64,000 bases of DNA from Encephalitozoon hellem ATCC 50504. Lineage: Eukaryota > Microsporidia > Unikaryonidae. Below the pieces are notes generated by a model. That model did not search any database and had not been told where the DNA came from. It saw nothing but the letters and a program-made list of their open reading frames with translations. The position numbers and the translations under genes were made by a program. This document shows, one piece after another, positions 20,160 to 29,120 of the stretch. The stretch's first letter is position 1. Every line of letters begins with the position of its first letter. The stretch lies in NCBI RefSeq assembly GCF_000277815.2, contig NC_018474.1, positions 1 to 64,000 on the forward strand, written 5' to 3'.

Positions 20160-21335
20160 TTACTTCCTCTTATAGTCCAGTCTAGTTTCCAATTTCTTTG
20201 CATCTGCTATTTTCCTAGCAGACTTGACAAAGTCTTCATGTTTTACATAATCTCTCTCGTCCTTCAGAGCAATCATGCCAGCCTCTGTACAAACATTTCT
20301 TAGATCTGCTCCATTAAACCCAGCAGTCAATTTCACTAGTGAGTCATAATCAATTTCTTCAATAGCATTCATAGGCCTGGAATGAATCTTCAAGATTTCT
20401 TTCCTTCCTTGCTCATTGGGAAGAGGAATTTCTATCTTTCTATCCAATCTTCCTGGACGCAGAAGTGCAGGGTCAAGGATGTCTGGTCTGTTTGTGGCCA
20501 TGATAACCTTTACATTGTCAAGTTCGTTGAATCCATCCAGTTGATTGAGAAGTTCCATTAACGTTCTCTGGACCTCTCTATCAGACGAGCTCGACTCCCT
20601 AGACCTCTTCCCCCCAATCGCATCAATCTCATCCATGAATATTATACATGGCGCTTTTCTTCTTGCATAGGCAAACATCTCTCTGATCATACGTGACGAC
20701 TCTCCTATGTATTTCTCAATTAGCGCAGACGATACTACCTTCAGAAAATTCACATCCATTGTAGCAGCAACTATCCTTGCTAATAAGGTCTTGCCTGTTC
20801 CAGGAGGCCCATACAGAAGAACCCCCTTTGGGGCACGGACCCCAATTCTCTTGAATATATCGGGGTTTTTTAACGGGAGCTCTATAACCTCTCTTAGTTC
20901 CCTGATCTGGTCCTTAAGCCCTCCAACAGACTCAAAGGAAATACCATCTCCAGGACTTTCCTCACCCATCGAGTGTATCATTGGATCCACTTCTCTGGGA
21001 AGTACAACCATGATAGTCAGAGTTGTAATGTCCAATGCAACTCTTGTCCCAGTGGTTATTTTTTTTCTGTCTATCGCTTTCATACACCCTACGACATACC
21101 TTGGGCCCTGGCTGCTCTTGACTATGAACTTCTCATCACTCAGCTTTTCTAAGACTTCACCAATTATATGCCCCACTGTTTGCAAAGCCTTCACATCGTT
21201 TTCGCTTTTCAGGTAGTGTTTATGGGTCTGCTTATACACCTCTTGCTCCATCTTGAGCGCTTTGTATGCCTTCTCATTGTTGAGTAAGGCTTGTGCATAT
21301 TCCTCGTAAAGCTTGTTTTTCTCCTCCTGAAACAT
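20160..21335 (-). CDS. RPT4: 26S proteasome regulatory ATPase Rpt4
   Basis: One of the six AAA ATPases of the proteasome base. The 391-aa protein has an N-terminal coiled coil, an OB domain ([37 protein letters not shown]) and an AAA domain with Walker A GPPGTGKT (~176-183), Walker [13 protein letters not shown] and the second region of homology [19 protein letters not shown]. The OB and linker sequences identify Rpt4 (PSMC6) among Rpt1-6. The open frame continues to a GTG at 21380, but the first ATG is at 21335. It is divergent with the OB-fold gene, with 45 bp between start codons. Confidence 0.94.
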   Translation of the reverse strand: MFQEEKNKLYEEYAQALLNNEKAYKALKMEQEVYKQTHKHYLKSENDVKALQTVGHIIGEVLEKLSDEKFIVKSSQGPRYVVGCMKAIDRKKITTGTRVALDITTLTIMVVLPREVDPMIHSMGEESPGDGISFESVGGLKDQIRELREVIELPLKNPDIFKRIGVRAPKGVLLYGPPGTGKTLLARIVAATMDVNFLKVVSSALIEKYIGESSRMIREMFAYARRKAPCIIFMDEIDAIGGKRSRESSSSDREVQRTLMELLNQLDGFNELDNVKVIMATNRPDILDPALLRPGRLDRKIEIPLPNEQGRKEILKIHSRPMNAIEEIDYDSLVKLTAGFNGADLRNVCTEAGMIALKDERDYVKHEDFVKSARKIADAKKLETRLDYKRK

Positions 21336-21380
21336 CAAAGGGTTCCATTCAACATGATTTACACATCTACTTGACCCCAC

Positions 21381-23189
21381 ATGGAGGAATATGAAATTTT
21401 GGAGATATACAGAGAAATATCATTGAAAGGTATTTACGACTTCAAAATGTTTTTATTTGACGGAAAGAAGATTAGCGTTAAGAAGGTTTCTGGCAAAATG
21501 AGGGCTAGAGTAAGGAAGGGGATGTGCTACAAGCACGATTGGATCAGAGTGCAGGAGGAGGAGGATGGAATAGTTTTTGAAGTTACCGATCCAAAGACGT
21601 ATTCTTATCTATCTATTTATGGGAGAGAGTTCGATTCCAATGTTTACCTCACTGTGAGAGGCAATGCAGATACAACTTGCTTGGATGCCGGTGAGGGAAC
21701 CACACCTGATCCTAATTCAAATCCAGGTGAATGTTATCCTTGTGAAGTCCCAAAAGAGTTTTCAGAAAGAATTCTCCTTCCATTCTTGAACGACACACTC
21801 CCATACAGTCCTCTTGAAATTCCAATGGCAAAGGACGATGACATACTTAGCAGTAAGGATAAGCATGGTGAGCTTTCTCCAGCCGATTCCCCCAGGGCGA
21901 CTTCCAAGAGTGGGTGGTATAATAGAAGCACGCAGAAGTCTCCAATATGCGGGCGTGTTATATACAAGACAAGGATGAGCTCTGTGACCTACGCAAGAAA
22001 GCACCCTTATTATTTTTTCATTCTTCTGACTTCTGCACTAGACTCTATCAAGGTGTTTGTTTGGGGAGAAGACCTTCCATATTCCTCCATGAAGATTGGA
22101 GATTACATTTGCCTAACTAAGTGCAGAAAAAAGCCTATCATTGAGGGGCCTCTGGTTGTAGAGCACAACAGGTTTACTGAGGCAAGATACTTTTGCTGCA
22201 AAGAAGTTAGTGCTAAGGAGATGTTCAAGATCAAGCTGGATAGATGTCAGGAGATGCCAGCATCTATATTTGCTGAAGCACTTGGAAAAATCGAGTATTT
22301 AAGTGTCCTGAACAGAAGGAATGCAGGATATCTTGAAGAATATTATCTGGTTCGAATGGGAAAATATAAGGTTCTTCTATTCTACAACTCATCGAAAGAA
22401 TTCTACGAAATGGAGGTTGGCAAATATGTAAGAATCACCAATCTAAGGGTTTCAAGACGAGGAAGGTCGGAGTTCTATGTCTCTACCATCTACACACAAA
22501 TAGAGCTTAAGGACATGGCAGAGGACCCTTCAAAAAGAAAGCTCAGTGATGATGAAGCGGATGCCAAGAGGAGAAGCCGGATGGCAATCAATTTCGAAGA
22601 ATCTGAAGACGAAGACGATTTTCTCGAGAAGAAAGAGGAAGAGCCGCCAAAGTGTAATCTTATATTCGGGGCTGTGGGATATATTCCAGATGACTTTTTG
22701 AGCATCGAAGAGATGTACTTGTCCCGAAAAGAGAAGATATCTGGGGAGATGTGCGAGATAATTCCTTTCATGGCACCTTTAGAAATAAATCTGAGGGATA
22801 TCTACAACGAGGTGGAAAAGTTGGTATTGAACGAGTCTAAGAAGTACATGGTTGATGCTATATTGGTTGACGTTGACTTTTCTAACTTTATATTTGATGA
22901 GTCTCCGACACTTATGGATGGCACCTCTGTTACCTACTTCAGCAATGGAGTCCAAGCCCAGCAGCTTCCCGGATACATAAGTATATGCAACGAGGTGACT
23001 GTTGTTGTCTACCTGTTCAATAACTTCTGGATGGATGAGTTTGATTTAGAATCCTTGTACAAACTAGGAGGATGTTCTTCGCTTGAAGAGTTTAGGAGTA
23101 TGAGAGGAAAGGGAATGCGGTTTGTGATTGATGCTTTCCGGGCTTCTGAGGAAACAGTAATGTTCTACTTGACCAAGGTTTTTAGATAG
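21381..23189 (+). CDS. Predicted multi-OB-fold, ssDNA-binding-type protein
   Basis: A 602-aa protein with at least two segments that look like OB folds of the RPA1/RADX kind. The first is residues ~190-275 ([13 protein letters not shown] through [19 protein letters not shown]). The second is ~310-375 ([18 protein letters not shown] through [18 protein letters not shown]). A Lys/Glu-rich linker (~385-430) separates them from a C-terminal domain I cannot place. A role in replication, repair or telomere binding is inferred from fold only; no orthologue is assigned. CCCC lies immediately before the ATG. Confidence 0.5.
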   Translation: MEEYEILEIYREISLKGIYDFKMFLFDGKKISVKKVSGKMRARVRKGMCYKHDWIRVQEEEDGIVFEVTDPKTYSYLSIYGREFDSNVYLTVRGNADTTCLDAGEGTTPDPNSNPGECYPCEVPKEFSERILLPFLNDTLPYSPLEIPMAKDDDILSSKDKHGELSPADSPRATSKSGWYNRSTQKSPICGRVIYKTRMSSVTYARKHPYYFFILLTSALDSIKVFVWGEDLPYSSMKIGDYICLTKCRKKPIIEGPLVVEHNRFTEARYFCCKEVSAKEMFKIKLDRCQEMPASIFAEALGKIEYLSVLNRRNAGYLEEYYLVRMGKYKVLLFYNSSKEFYEMEVGKYVRITNLRVSRRGRSEFYVSTIYTQIELKDMAEDPSKRKLSDDEADAKRRSRMAINFEESEDEDDFLEKKEEEPPKCNLIFGAVGYIPDDFLSIEEMYLSRKEKISGEMCEIIPFMAPLEINLRDIYNEVEKLVLNESKKYMVDAILVDVDFSNFIFDESPTLMDGTSVTYFSNGVQAQQLPGYISICNEVTVVVYLFNNFWMDEFDLESLYKLGGCSSLEEFRSMRGKGMRFVIDAFRASEETVMFYLTKVFR

Positions 23190-23251
23190 AGTTGAAAGAG
23201 ATTTTTGAGTTTTTAAGCTTATGAAATTTCGTAAGATTTCCCTCCCTGCTG

Positions 23252-23683
23252 ATGACTGAGTTTCACCCGAGCTTGTTCAAGAGAAAGAATAAGTCTGAAG
23301 ACATTCCAGAGGCTACATCTGAGGCCAAATCCACATCTATACCTCAGAACACGCTTTATGAGGAGCCGTTGGTTTCACAGCATCGAGTAAAGAAAAAGTA
23401 CGTGACGATATACGGATTTACGCCGGGAAACCTCGATGCTGTTATAGATGCAGTTAAGTCTTGTGGGGATGTCCTAGAGGTGGAGTATGGGAAGAACTGG
23501 ATAAATGTTTTATTTGATAACGAAGACAGTGTAAAGAGATGCCTCAGGCTAAATACAACTATGGTTGAAGATGAGATTATAGGGACTTTTCGACAGGGTG
23601 GAGGAGTCATTGAAGATCACGATATTTTTGTAAGGAAAAAAGGGATTTTTACGTCCATAATGGAGTATTTGTTTGGGGATTAA
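23252..23683 (+). CDS. NUP53: Nup53/Nup35-type nucleoporin (MPPN RRM)
   Basis: A 143-aa protein whose core (~48-120) matches the RRM-like MPPN fold of Nup35/Nup53/Nup59: KKYVTIYGFTPGNLDAVIDAV, then GKNWINVLFDNEDSVKRCLRLN and the 'I-G' strand DEIIGTF. The last residues (GIFTSIMEYLFGD) form the amphipathic membrane-binding helix with bulky aromatic residues typical of this nucleoporin. It is far smaller than yeast Nup53 because the FG-containing flanks are missing. CCCTCCC lies 9 bp before the ATG. Confidence 0.75.
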   Translation: MTEFHPSLFKRKNKSEDIPEATSEAKSTSIPQNTLYEEPLVSQHRVKKKYVTIYGFTPGNLDAVIDAVKSCGDVLEVEYGKNWINVLFDNEDSVKRCLRLNTTMVEDEIIGTFRQGGGVIEDHDIFVRKKGIFTSIMEYLFGD

Positions 23684-23768
23684 ATTGTTTTTGGAGTTTC
23701 CTTGGCGATAACATGTTCTGATTACCAGACGAAGATATTTGAAAATTTCCTTATCTTCACCCAGGGGA

Positions 23769-24635
23769 ATGGATTATGAGCCTGTGATGAACAAACTTAT
23801 AAAGAAGGTGGTAAGGAAGTTCTACGAGCCGCATCATGTTGTCATAACCGACATTCTACTTAAGAAGACTCTTCTTTACGATACTGAGCTCTGTGAAAGA
23901 ATGAAGATGCTTTCGAAGGAGGTCAATCGGTTAGTCATAAAGCTGAAGGAAGACAAGATGATTAAGTATGAAACAAAGGTGGAGAATAGAGAAGACAACG
24001 GACAGATCTTGCGCACTGTGTACTACATCAACTACGCTGAGGTTCGGGATGTTATAAAGTACAAGATATTCAAGATGACAAAGAATCTGGAGAACAGCAT
24101 AAAGATGGCACAAACAGAAGGATATATGTGCATGGAGTGTGGGAGGGAGTATAGTTCCTTAGATGCACAGAGTCTTATGGAAAACTACGTATTCAAATGT
24201 GAGGACTGCAAGGGGGATCTTGTGGAAAATAAGAAGGACAGAAGTGCCGATTGTATGATGTATTCGAACTTGATGTCTGAGCTGGATGACATTGTTCTTT
24301 TATTGAAGGAGACAGATAAGTTCAGCATTCCATCGATGGACTACTTCCAAGTTCTCCAAATGAAAAAGGAAAAGGAGGATAAGCAAGCGCCAGCCCCGAA
24401 AGAAGAAGAGGTTTCTCAGGTGGCTTTTCCATCTGTGCAAGAGTTTGATGTGGGAAAGACCTATGCTGCCGACACTAGGAATGATCACAAGAAGGATATA
24501 AAGATAGATGAATATGTAACTGTGAATGGGGTTAAGAAGTTATTTTCTGATGTTACTGAGGAAGACAAAGAAATGATGAATGAGACTGAATACGAGGAGT
24601 ATTATGAGATATATTCCAGATATCATGAGGACTAG
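23769..24635 (+). CDS. TFA1: Transcription factor TFIIE alpha subunit
   Basis: A 288-aa general transcription factor subunit of the Pol II preinitiation complex, recruiting TFIIH. Residues ~1-105 form the extended winged helix, followed by a zinc ribbon with YMCMECGREYSS and FKCEDCKGDL (CxxC…CxxC, ~125-155). The C-terminus (~205-288) is acidic with a DEYVTVNG…DVTEEDKEMMNETEYEEYYEIY region like the TFIIH-binding tail. The upstream in-frame start is TTG at 23739. The ATG at 23769 sits behind CCC and GGGG and gives the family N-terminus. Confidence 0.88.
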   Translation: MDYEPVMNKLIKKVVRKFYEPHHVVITDILLKKTLLYDTELCERMKMLSKEVNRLVIKLKEDKMIKYETKVENREDNGQILRTVYYINYAEVRDVIKYKIFKMTKNLENSIKMAQTEGYMCMECGREYSSLDAQSLMENYVFKCEDCKGDLVENKKDRSADCMMYSNLMSELDDIVLLLKETDKFSIPSMDYFQVLQMKKEKEDKQAPAPKEEEVSQVAFPSVQEFDVGKTYAADTRNDHKKDIKIDEYVTVNGVKKLFSDVTEEDKEMMNETEYEEYYEIYSRYHED

Positions 24636-24703
24636 GACCATGGGTACAGGCAATAAATGTGAAGTAAGCTTTATCTTAATTTTTGAAATATTTTGAGAGA
24701 AGG

Positions 24704-27373
24704 ATGGGATTTTCTATGAATGAGAATCATGAGATTGAGGTAAGAGCTTTGGTTAGAGTGGATAGGAAGGAGACCTGGGCTAGTAACTCTCTAGCCGTTG
24801 AGAAAGACAAATCCTTGGAAGACAAAATAGTGGCCGTCGTTGACCTGGCAAAGAAGAGTGCTGCTGATGATGTTCTTTCTAAGGCTGTTTCTGAAGTGAT
24901 GGAGTGCCCCTTTCTACGCCATAGATTTTTAGAGTGGGGAAAGGATGAGGCTAGAAAGGGATCAGACGCAATGGGAAACATCCTCGTTTGGCTTAGAATA
25001 AGAAGGAATTATTTTAGCATGTCTGCTGTGGAGATTGTGGAAGAATTTCTAAAACTGGGCTCGGAGCGAATCACAGATGACCTGGACAAAAGGGAGCAAG
25101 GTGTTCTTATTAGCATACTCCAGGAAATCTGTGTGTTTGTGAAAGAAAACATTCTGGGATGCAACAGAGAATCGATTTGCATGTTTCTGTTTAGGATTTT
25201 TCTTAGGCAGAGTAGAGCTATAGACACCACGAAGATATTCGCCTTTGAAGTGTACATCCAGACTGATTTGGCCCTTCCGGACAGAGATCTTGAGGCTATT
25301 GTTCATGAAATGGACTCTCTGGATACATTTGATGTGGGCGGAATGAACTTCAGAGACCATGTTATTTTGTGCATATACAGGCGTATGGTACTCCAGGGGC
25401 CATATGTAATTGAAAAGAAGCATGAGAGTTTCGTTGACATTCTCTCCGAGAAGTTTTCTTCATATCACCCCAGTGAGACTTCCTTAATCAGCCACCCTAC
25501 GCCCTGTTCTAGAATATTGTGTGTGTCGCTTGCATTTAGGTATTTAAAGATGCTTGGTGAAGATAGACAAAATCTTGACTCTAAGCTCTTAAGTCTCTTT
25601 CTGGAAAACATGGTGGGTATTCTAAGAAAGAATGAGTATTCTGAAGAGGAAATTACATGTTTTAGATGTGTTTTTAGAAGCCTTAGGCCTTCTGCAACCA
25701 TTTGCAGGATCATCAGGTCCTTCGTAGTTCTGCTGTTACGAATATTAGATAGTAAGAAGCATGAGTCTCGAATGAGAGCAGCCAAAGTTCTTTGCAGTAT
25801 TCAACTTGATGGAATGGTGATAGGGAAGAAAATAGCCTGGAGGATTCTAAAGATAGCAAGGAAGCATGTTGAAGACAAACGAATTACTGTTGTGAGGGGC
25901 GTGGTAAACATTATTGGCCAGATAAACATAAAGGCTTTAGAGAGTGGAATGCAGAGATTACAGTCTTCTTCAATAAAGAAGATAATATTTGACAAGATCA
26001 AAGATAGCCTTCAGACCGAGGCATGCTACAGAGCGTATATAGATTTGCTAGGCAACAAGGATACCAGGGATGTTGAGTACAAGATTGAAGATATTAGACT
26101 GCTTGCAAAAGTGTTCTATTCCTATGAGGACAAAAACATTTGTAGGTTCATGAAGATAAGCATACCTTCTATAGAGGACGTATTTGTTGCAGAGCTAGCA
26201 GCCTTGTATTCTAAATTTTATCCGGACAGTGTTGATGAGGTATATGCTGCGTCAGTCCTGCTAAACTCTGCGGAAGAAATAGTCAAAAGCAAAAATGTTC
26301 CTTTCTATAACAATGTTCTGAAGGTGCTTATGAATTTAAAGCCAAGGTTTTCTTCCGAGCTAAAGCAAAGGCTTGCAGTGTTTCTCCGAAAGCTTGTGTT
26401 TTATAGCCCATATACAAGAAATGCTGGGATGCTTATCAACATTCTAGGATATGCAGAAATGAGATTTCCTAGAAGGACCGACTACTTTGTTGCAATACTT
26501 GGTTCTTGTGGGAGCCCGTGGATGCGGGATTACTTTTCCGAATATCCGTGGTCCCTGAATAAGGAGCTTGGACTTGTATATAATCTTCGGTTTGATCCTG
26601 ACTTTGGAGTAGTTTACAAGTGGAAGTTGGAAGAGATACTGTCCAGAATGGAAAGCGGGCTAGAGGAGAGGGAGGCGGCTGTTTGCACGGAGTTTCTCTC
26701 ATTTTTAAGTGAAGCTATTGAGCTCAGTGCTGCAACTAGAGCCTACGCTCTTGCCTTTGAGACTTTAGCAAAGAATTGCAGCTTCATAGTGCATGGGGCA
26801 AAGTCAGGCCACACAAATGTCTCCAAGGAAGCATGTATTCTGCTGAAGAAGGCAACGAAAGCCGGAGCCATTCTTCCACACGTGTCAATCCCGGTGATCT
26901 TCTCCTGTCACCTTGTTTCTCCGGAAATGGTCTTTGCATACTTTGAAACAACGCTGAGCACTATGCAAGAGGCCATTGAGAATAAAAGAAGAATGTTCAA
27001 AGAGAAGAGAAAGATTGCTGAGTTCAGGATGGTATCTGATATCTACAATAACTCCAGACATAGGTCCAGAGTTGTAGATAGGCTATTGGATATATTTGAT
27101 GAATGCCCTATCAAGACTTATTATCTTATGGTTCAGGTAACAAAGTTTGAGAAAAAGGACTTTGCCAAAGTCATAAAGGGGATTAACAGCATGGCTCACT
27201 CTTATGACTTTGATAGAAATCGGCTTCTTTTCAAGTTGTATGAGCTGTTTTCTGATATCCACATTCTGAGCAGGACAAGGAGGGAGATAAGAGTCTCCAA
27301 TGAAGATATTCTTTTTGAGGAGGATGTGAGACCTGGTGACATAGATATGCTGAGGCTTTGCACGGTTAAATAA
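24704..27373 (+). CDS. HEAT-repeat protein, cohesin-loader (Scc2) candidate
   Basis: An 889-aa all-helical protein with no enzyme motifs. Two places recall Scc2/NIPBL. Residues ~360-410 (SRMRAAKVLCSIQLDG through ITVVRGVVNIIGQ) resemble its signature HEAT helices ('R-KALKCL… VREAAVELLG'). Around residue 730 (AILPHVSIPVIF, MVFAYFETTLSTMQEAI) resembles the late 'G--P--C-P-LIA' segment. The match is by eye and weak; condensin CAP-G or another HEAT scaffold is possible. The reading frame opens at a TTG (24683); ATG 24704 or 24716 is the start. Confidence 0.5.
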   Translation: MGFSMNENHEIEVRALVRVDRKETWASNSLAVEKDKSLEDKIVAVVDLAKKSAADDVLSKAVSEVMECPFLRHRFLEWGKDEARKGSDAMGNILVWLRIRRNYFSMSAVEIVEEFLKLGSERITDDLDKREQGVLISILQEICVFVKENILGCNRESICMFLFRIFLRQSRAIDTTKIFAFEVYIQTDLALPDRDLEAIVHEMDSLDTFDVGGMNFRDHVILCIYRRMVLQGPYVIEKKHESFVDILSEKFSSYHPSETSLISHPTPCSRILCVSLAFRYLKMLGEDRQNLDSKLLSLFLENMVGILRKNEYSEEEITCFRCVFRSLRPSATICRIIRSFVVLLLRILDSKKHESRMRAAKVLCSIQLDGMVIGKKIAWRILKIARKHVEDKRITVVRGVVNIIGQINIKALESGMQRLQSSSIKKIIFDKIKDSLQTEACYRAYIDLLGNKDTRDVEYKIEDIRLLAKVFYSYEDKNICRFMKISIPSIEDVFVAELAALYSKFYPDSVDEVYAASVLLNSAEEIVKSKNVPFYNNVLKVLMNLKPRFSSELKQRLAVFLRKLVFYSPYTRNAGMLINILGYAEMRFPRRTDYFVAILGSCGSPWMRDYFSEYPWSLNKELGLVYNLRFDPDFGVVYKWKLEEILSRMESGLEEREAAVCTEFLSFLSEAIELSAATRAYALAFETLAKNCSFIVHGAKSGHTNVSKEACILLKKATKAGAILPHVSIPVIFSCHLVSPEMVFAYFETTLSTMQEAIENKRRMFKEKRKIAEFRMVSDIYNNSRHRSRVVDRLLDIFDECPIKTYYLMVQVTKFEKKDFAKVIKGINSMAHSYDFDRNRLLFKLYELFSDIHILSRTRREIRVSNEDILFEEDVRPGDIDMLRLCTVK

Positions 27374-27407
27374 AACATATTGATTTTAAGAGATAGAACG
27401 AAAAGAA

Positions 27408-27479
27408 TGGTTCCACCGAGATTCGAACTCAGATTACTGGATTCAAAGTCCAGGGTGCTAACCATTACACTATGGAACC
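27408..27479 (-). tRNA. trnQ(UUG): tRNA-Gln (anticodon TTG)
   Basis: The complement reads as a 72-nt cloverleaf. The acceptor is GGTTCCA paired with TGGAACC plus discriminator A. The D-arm region is TAGTGTAATGGTTAGCAC, the anticodon loop is CTTTGAA with anticodon TTG, and the T-loop is GTTCGAATC. It has no intron. It sits alone in the gap between a HEAT-protein gene and the Tim22-like gene. The CCA end is not encoded. Confidence 0.95.
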
Positions 27480-27577
27480 TCTTCCCTCCATTTGGGGGTC
27501 CTTCCTGGCAGTGCACTGCTCACTAGGTATAGTGAAAAGTCCTTACAGATAATTTTCAAAAGAATCAAGTCCCCAAT

Positions 27578-27952
27578 ATGAACATGAAATGCATTCGAGA
27601 GAAGATAGAAAAGGTCAAGCCACACTTCTTGAAAGTTGCCTCAGATGCAATCCAAGGATATGCCTTTGGGTGCATGGTGGGTGTACTTTCGTCATCCGGA
27701 AAGCCAACCCTCAGGAATATTCATGAATCCGGGAAGTCCTTTGCAAAGGTTAGTACAATATACTCTGTGACAGAATCAGGCCTCCAGATCTATGGCTTGA
27801 AAGATACGCCACTTAACAGCTTTATTAGTGGGGCTGTTGCTGGAGGCCTTGGGGTAAGTGACAGATCCAAGAGAACTGTCTTGGCTGGTGCAGCGTCATT
27901 TGGATTGTATACAGGAATGTCAAGTGCTTTTTCTACCAAAATCCAGAAATAG
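27578..27952 (+). CDS. TIM22: Tim17/Tim22/Tim23-family mitosomal translocase
   Basis: A 124-aa small membrane protein of the Tim17/22/23 family, expected in the inner membrane of the mitosome, where it would import or insert proteins. The family pattern of glycine-rich short helices is visible: DAIQGYAFGCMVGVL, then NSFISGAVAGGLG and AGAASFGLYTGM. Microsporidia keep a single minimal homologue of this family, usually called Tim22. Four short transmembrane segments fit the length. The start at 27578 follows GTCCCCAAT. Confidence 0.82.
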   Translation: MNMKCIREKIEKVKPHFLKVASDAIQGYAFGCMVGVLSSSGKPTLRNIHESGKSFAKVSTIYSVTESGLQIYGLKDTPLNSFISGAVAGGLGVSDRSKRTVLAGAASFGLYTGMSSAFSTKIQK

Positions 27953-28150
27953 AGCAGCCTCTCTCTTTCTTTACATTCTAGAAAGAAACCAAGGGTAAGA
28001 CTTGTAGATTTTAGAGAGGGCGGGCTGGTAAACATCGAAAGAATGCATGCAAAAGGAGATTGCTTTTCTTCTAAAGGGACCCTTGGGGCATGGCTGTTCG
28101 TTGCAATAACGAAGAATGGCTATTGAGGTTAGGAGAGGAGACCTGAATAC
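27953..28150. other. Unassigned GC-richer intergenic block with hairpin
   Basis: A ~200 bp stretch with no convincing gene, GC-richer than the next 200 bp. It contains a perfect hairpin, TTCGTT-GCAAT-AACGAA (about 28100-28116), and a second AGGT…ACCT pairing near 28126-28144. One frame is open for about 75 codons up to TGA 28127-28129 but has only a late ATG (28043) and no recognised homology. It could be a small structured RNA, but no snRNA, snoRNA, SRP or RNase P hallmark was recognised. Confidence 0.3.
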
Positions 28151-28350
28151 AAATTAAAGTATTAAATTATTTAACAAATTTAGAATTACATATTTAATTC
28201 GTACGCTCTTTACCGTCCGGTCCAAATAATAAAGTGATATCTTGAAATCATGATAAACAAAGTGATATCAAACGCCTAATTGATTAATATATATGTATCT
28301 AATAGATAAGAATTACTATAAATGGTTAAACATTACAAATTCCCTTGCAA
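28151..28350 (+). promoter_or_regulatory. Long AT-rich upstream region of the WOPR gene
   Basis: About 200 bp of AT-rich sequence, unusually long for this genome. It contains TTAAAGTAT at 28154-28162 and an 11-bp direct repeat, AAAGTGATATC, at 28231-28241 and 28259-28269. Wor1/WOPR proteins of fungi bind a TTAAAGTTT-type site, so the AAAGT-bearing elements are candidate autoregulatory sites. That link is inference. CCC lies 8 bp before the ATG. Confidence 0.35.
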
Positions 28351-29070
28351 ATGAACAGGCTCTTTGGTTATATAAAAACTTATGAGGAGGCCTGCCTGGT
28401 GGTTCATGCTGTTCGGCTGGGATATTTAAATGCAATAGAAGGAAGGTTGACGTTAGACGAGAGAGAAAGCATCAGATCTGGAGACATATTTTGTTTTATA
28501 GAATCGCCGAACGGAATCAGGAGATGGACTGATGGAAAGACATGGTCTCCATCGAAAATTCACGGGCAGTTTCTTCTGTATCAGGAGGTTCCGAGGCATA
28601 TGAACAAGAGTGCAATCGGGAAAAGAAACCGGCAGAAGTCCCTTCTAGGAACAAATAAAAGGAGCAGGTCCAGAGAAAAGATAATAAACTGGGACGACAA
28701 GCTTTCTCTCAATAAGAAGACCATCTCGATTTTTTTGCAGAATAAAACCTACCATGTGATAGCATACTTCAGGCCAATGTTCTTCAGAGTATCTTTGATA
28801 AAAATCCCGTTATTCAATCAAATGGACCTTGCTCTAAAAAAACATCCGCAGCTACTTTCTGACGAGTTTCTCGCCACAGTGATTGGCAGGAGCGACTTCC
28901 ATTCGCAGTTCAGCCTCCCAGTGCCCTCAGAGAAGGTGATATTTCCTGAAGTCAAGAGGCACTTATTGGAAGAAATAGCAAGCAGCGTACTCACGGAATG
29001 GATGCGGCTGAAGATGAAGGGCAGCAGTACTGAGGAGAAATATATTTGTTTTTACAACAGCAATAAATGA
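28351..29070 (+). CDS. WOPR (Gti1/Pac2/Wor1-type) transcription factor
   Basis: A 239-aa fungal-type regulator. The first WOPR half is clear: GYIKTYEEACLVVHAVRLG, then LTLDERESIRSGDIFCFIE and GIRRWTDGKTWSPSKIHGQFLLYQEV. The second half (ISIFLQNKTYHVIAYFRP…) follows a basic linker (KRSRSREK). WOPR proteins control morphological switching and development in fungi; in microsporidia a role in the spore/meront switch is only a guess. The frame opens at a TTG (28345); the ATG at 28351 is the start. Its stop is 50 bp before the likely SEC8 start. Confidence 0.92.
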   Translation: MNRLFGYIKTYEEACLVVHAVRLGYLNAIEGRLTLDERESIRSGDIFCFIESPNGIRRWTDGKTWSPSKIHGQFLLYQEVPRHMNKSAIGKRNRQKSLLGTNKRSRSREKIINWDDKLSLNKKTISIFLQNKTYHVIAYFRPMFFRVSLIKIPLFNQMDLALKKHPQLLSDEFLATVIGRSDFHSQFSLPVPSEKVIFPEVKRHLLEEIASSVLTEWMRLKMKGSSTEEKYICFYNSNK

Positions 29071-29120
29071 TAGCTCGATTTGTTTGTGCCTTTTCAAACA
29101 AGAAATCCCAGCATCCCCAC

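Noticed and set aside
21336..21380. Upstream extension of RPT4 to a GTG start
   Set aside because: Nuclear genes of this lineage start at ATG. The extension has no family similarity, and the same reasoning moved the starts of NIF3, TFIIE-alpha, WOPR, RasGEF, DSK2, GPI13, NSUN5, REX1, USP and BRCA2.
28043..28129. Small ORF starting MHAKGDCFSSKG
   Set aside because: Only 28 codons from its ATG, with no start signal and no recognised family. The open frame upstream lacks any ATG or convincing intron, so it is treated as non-coding.
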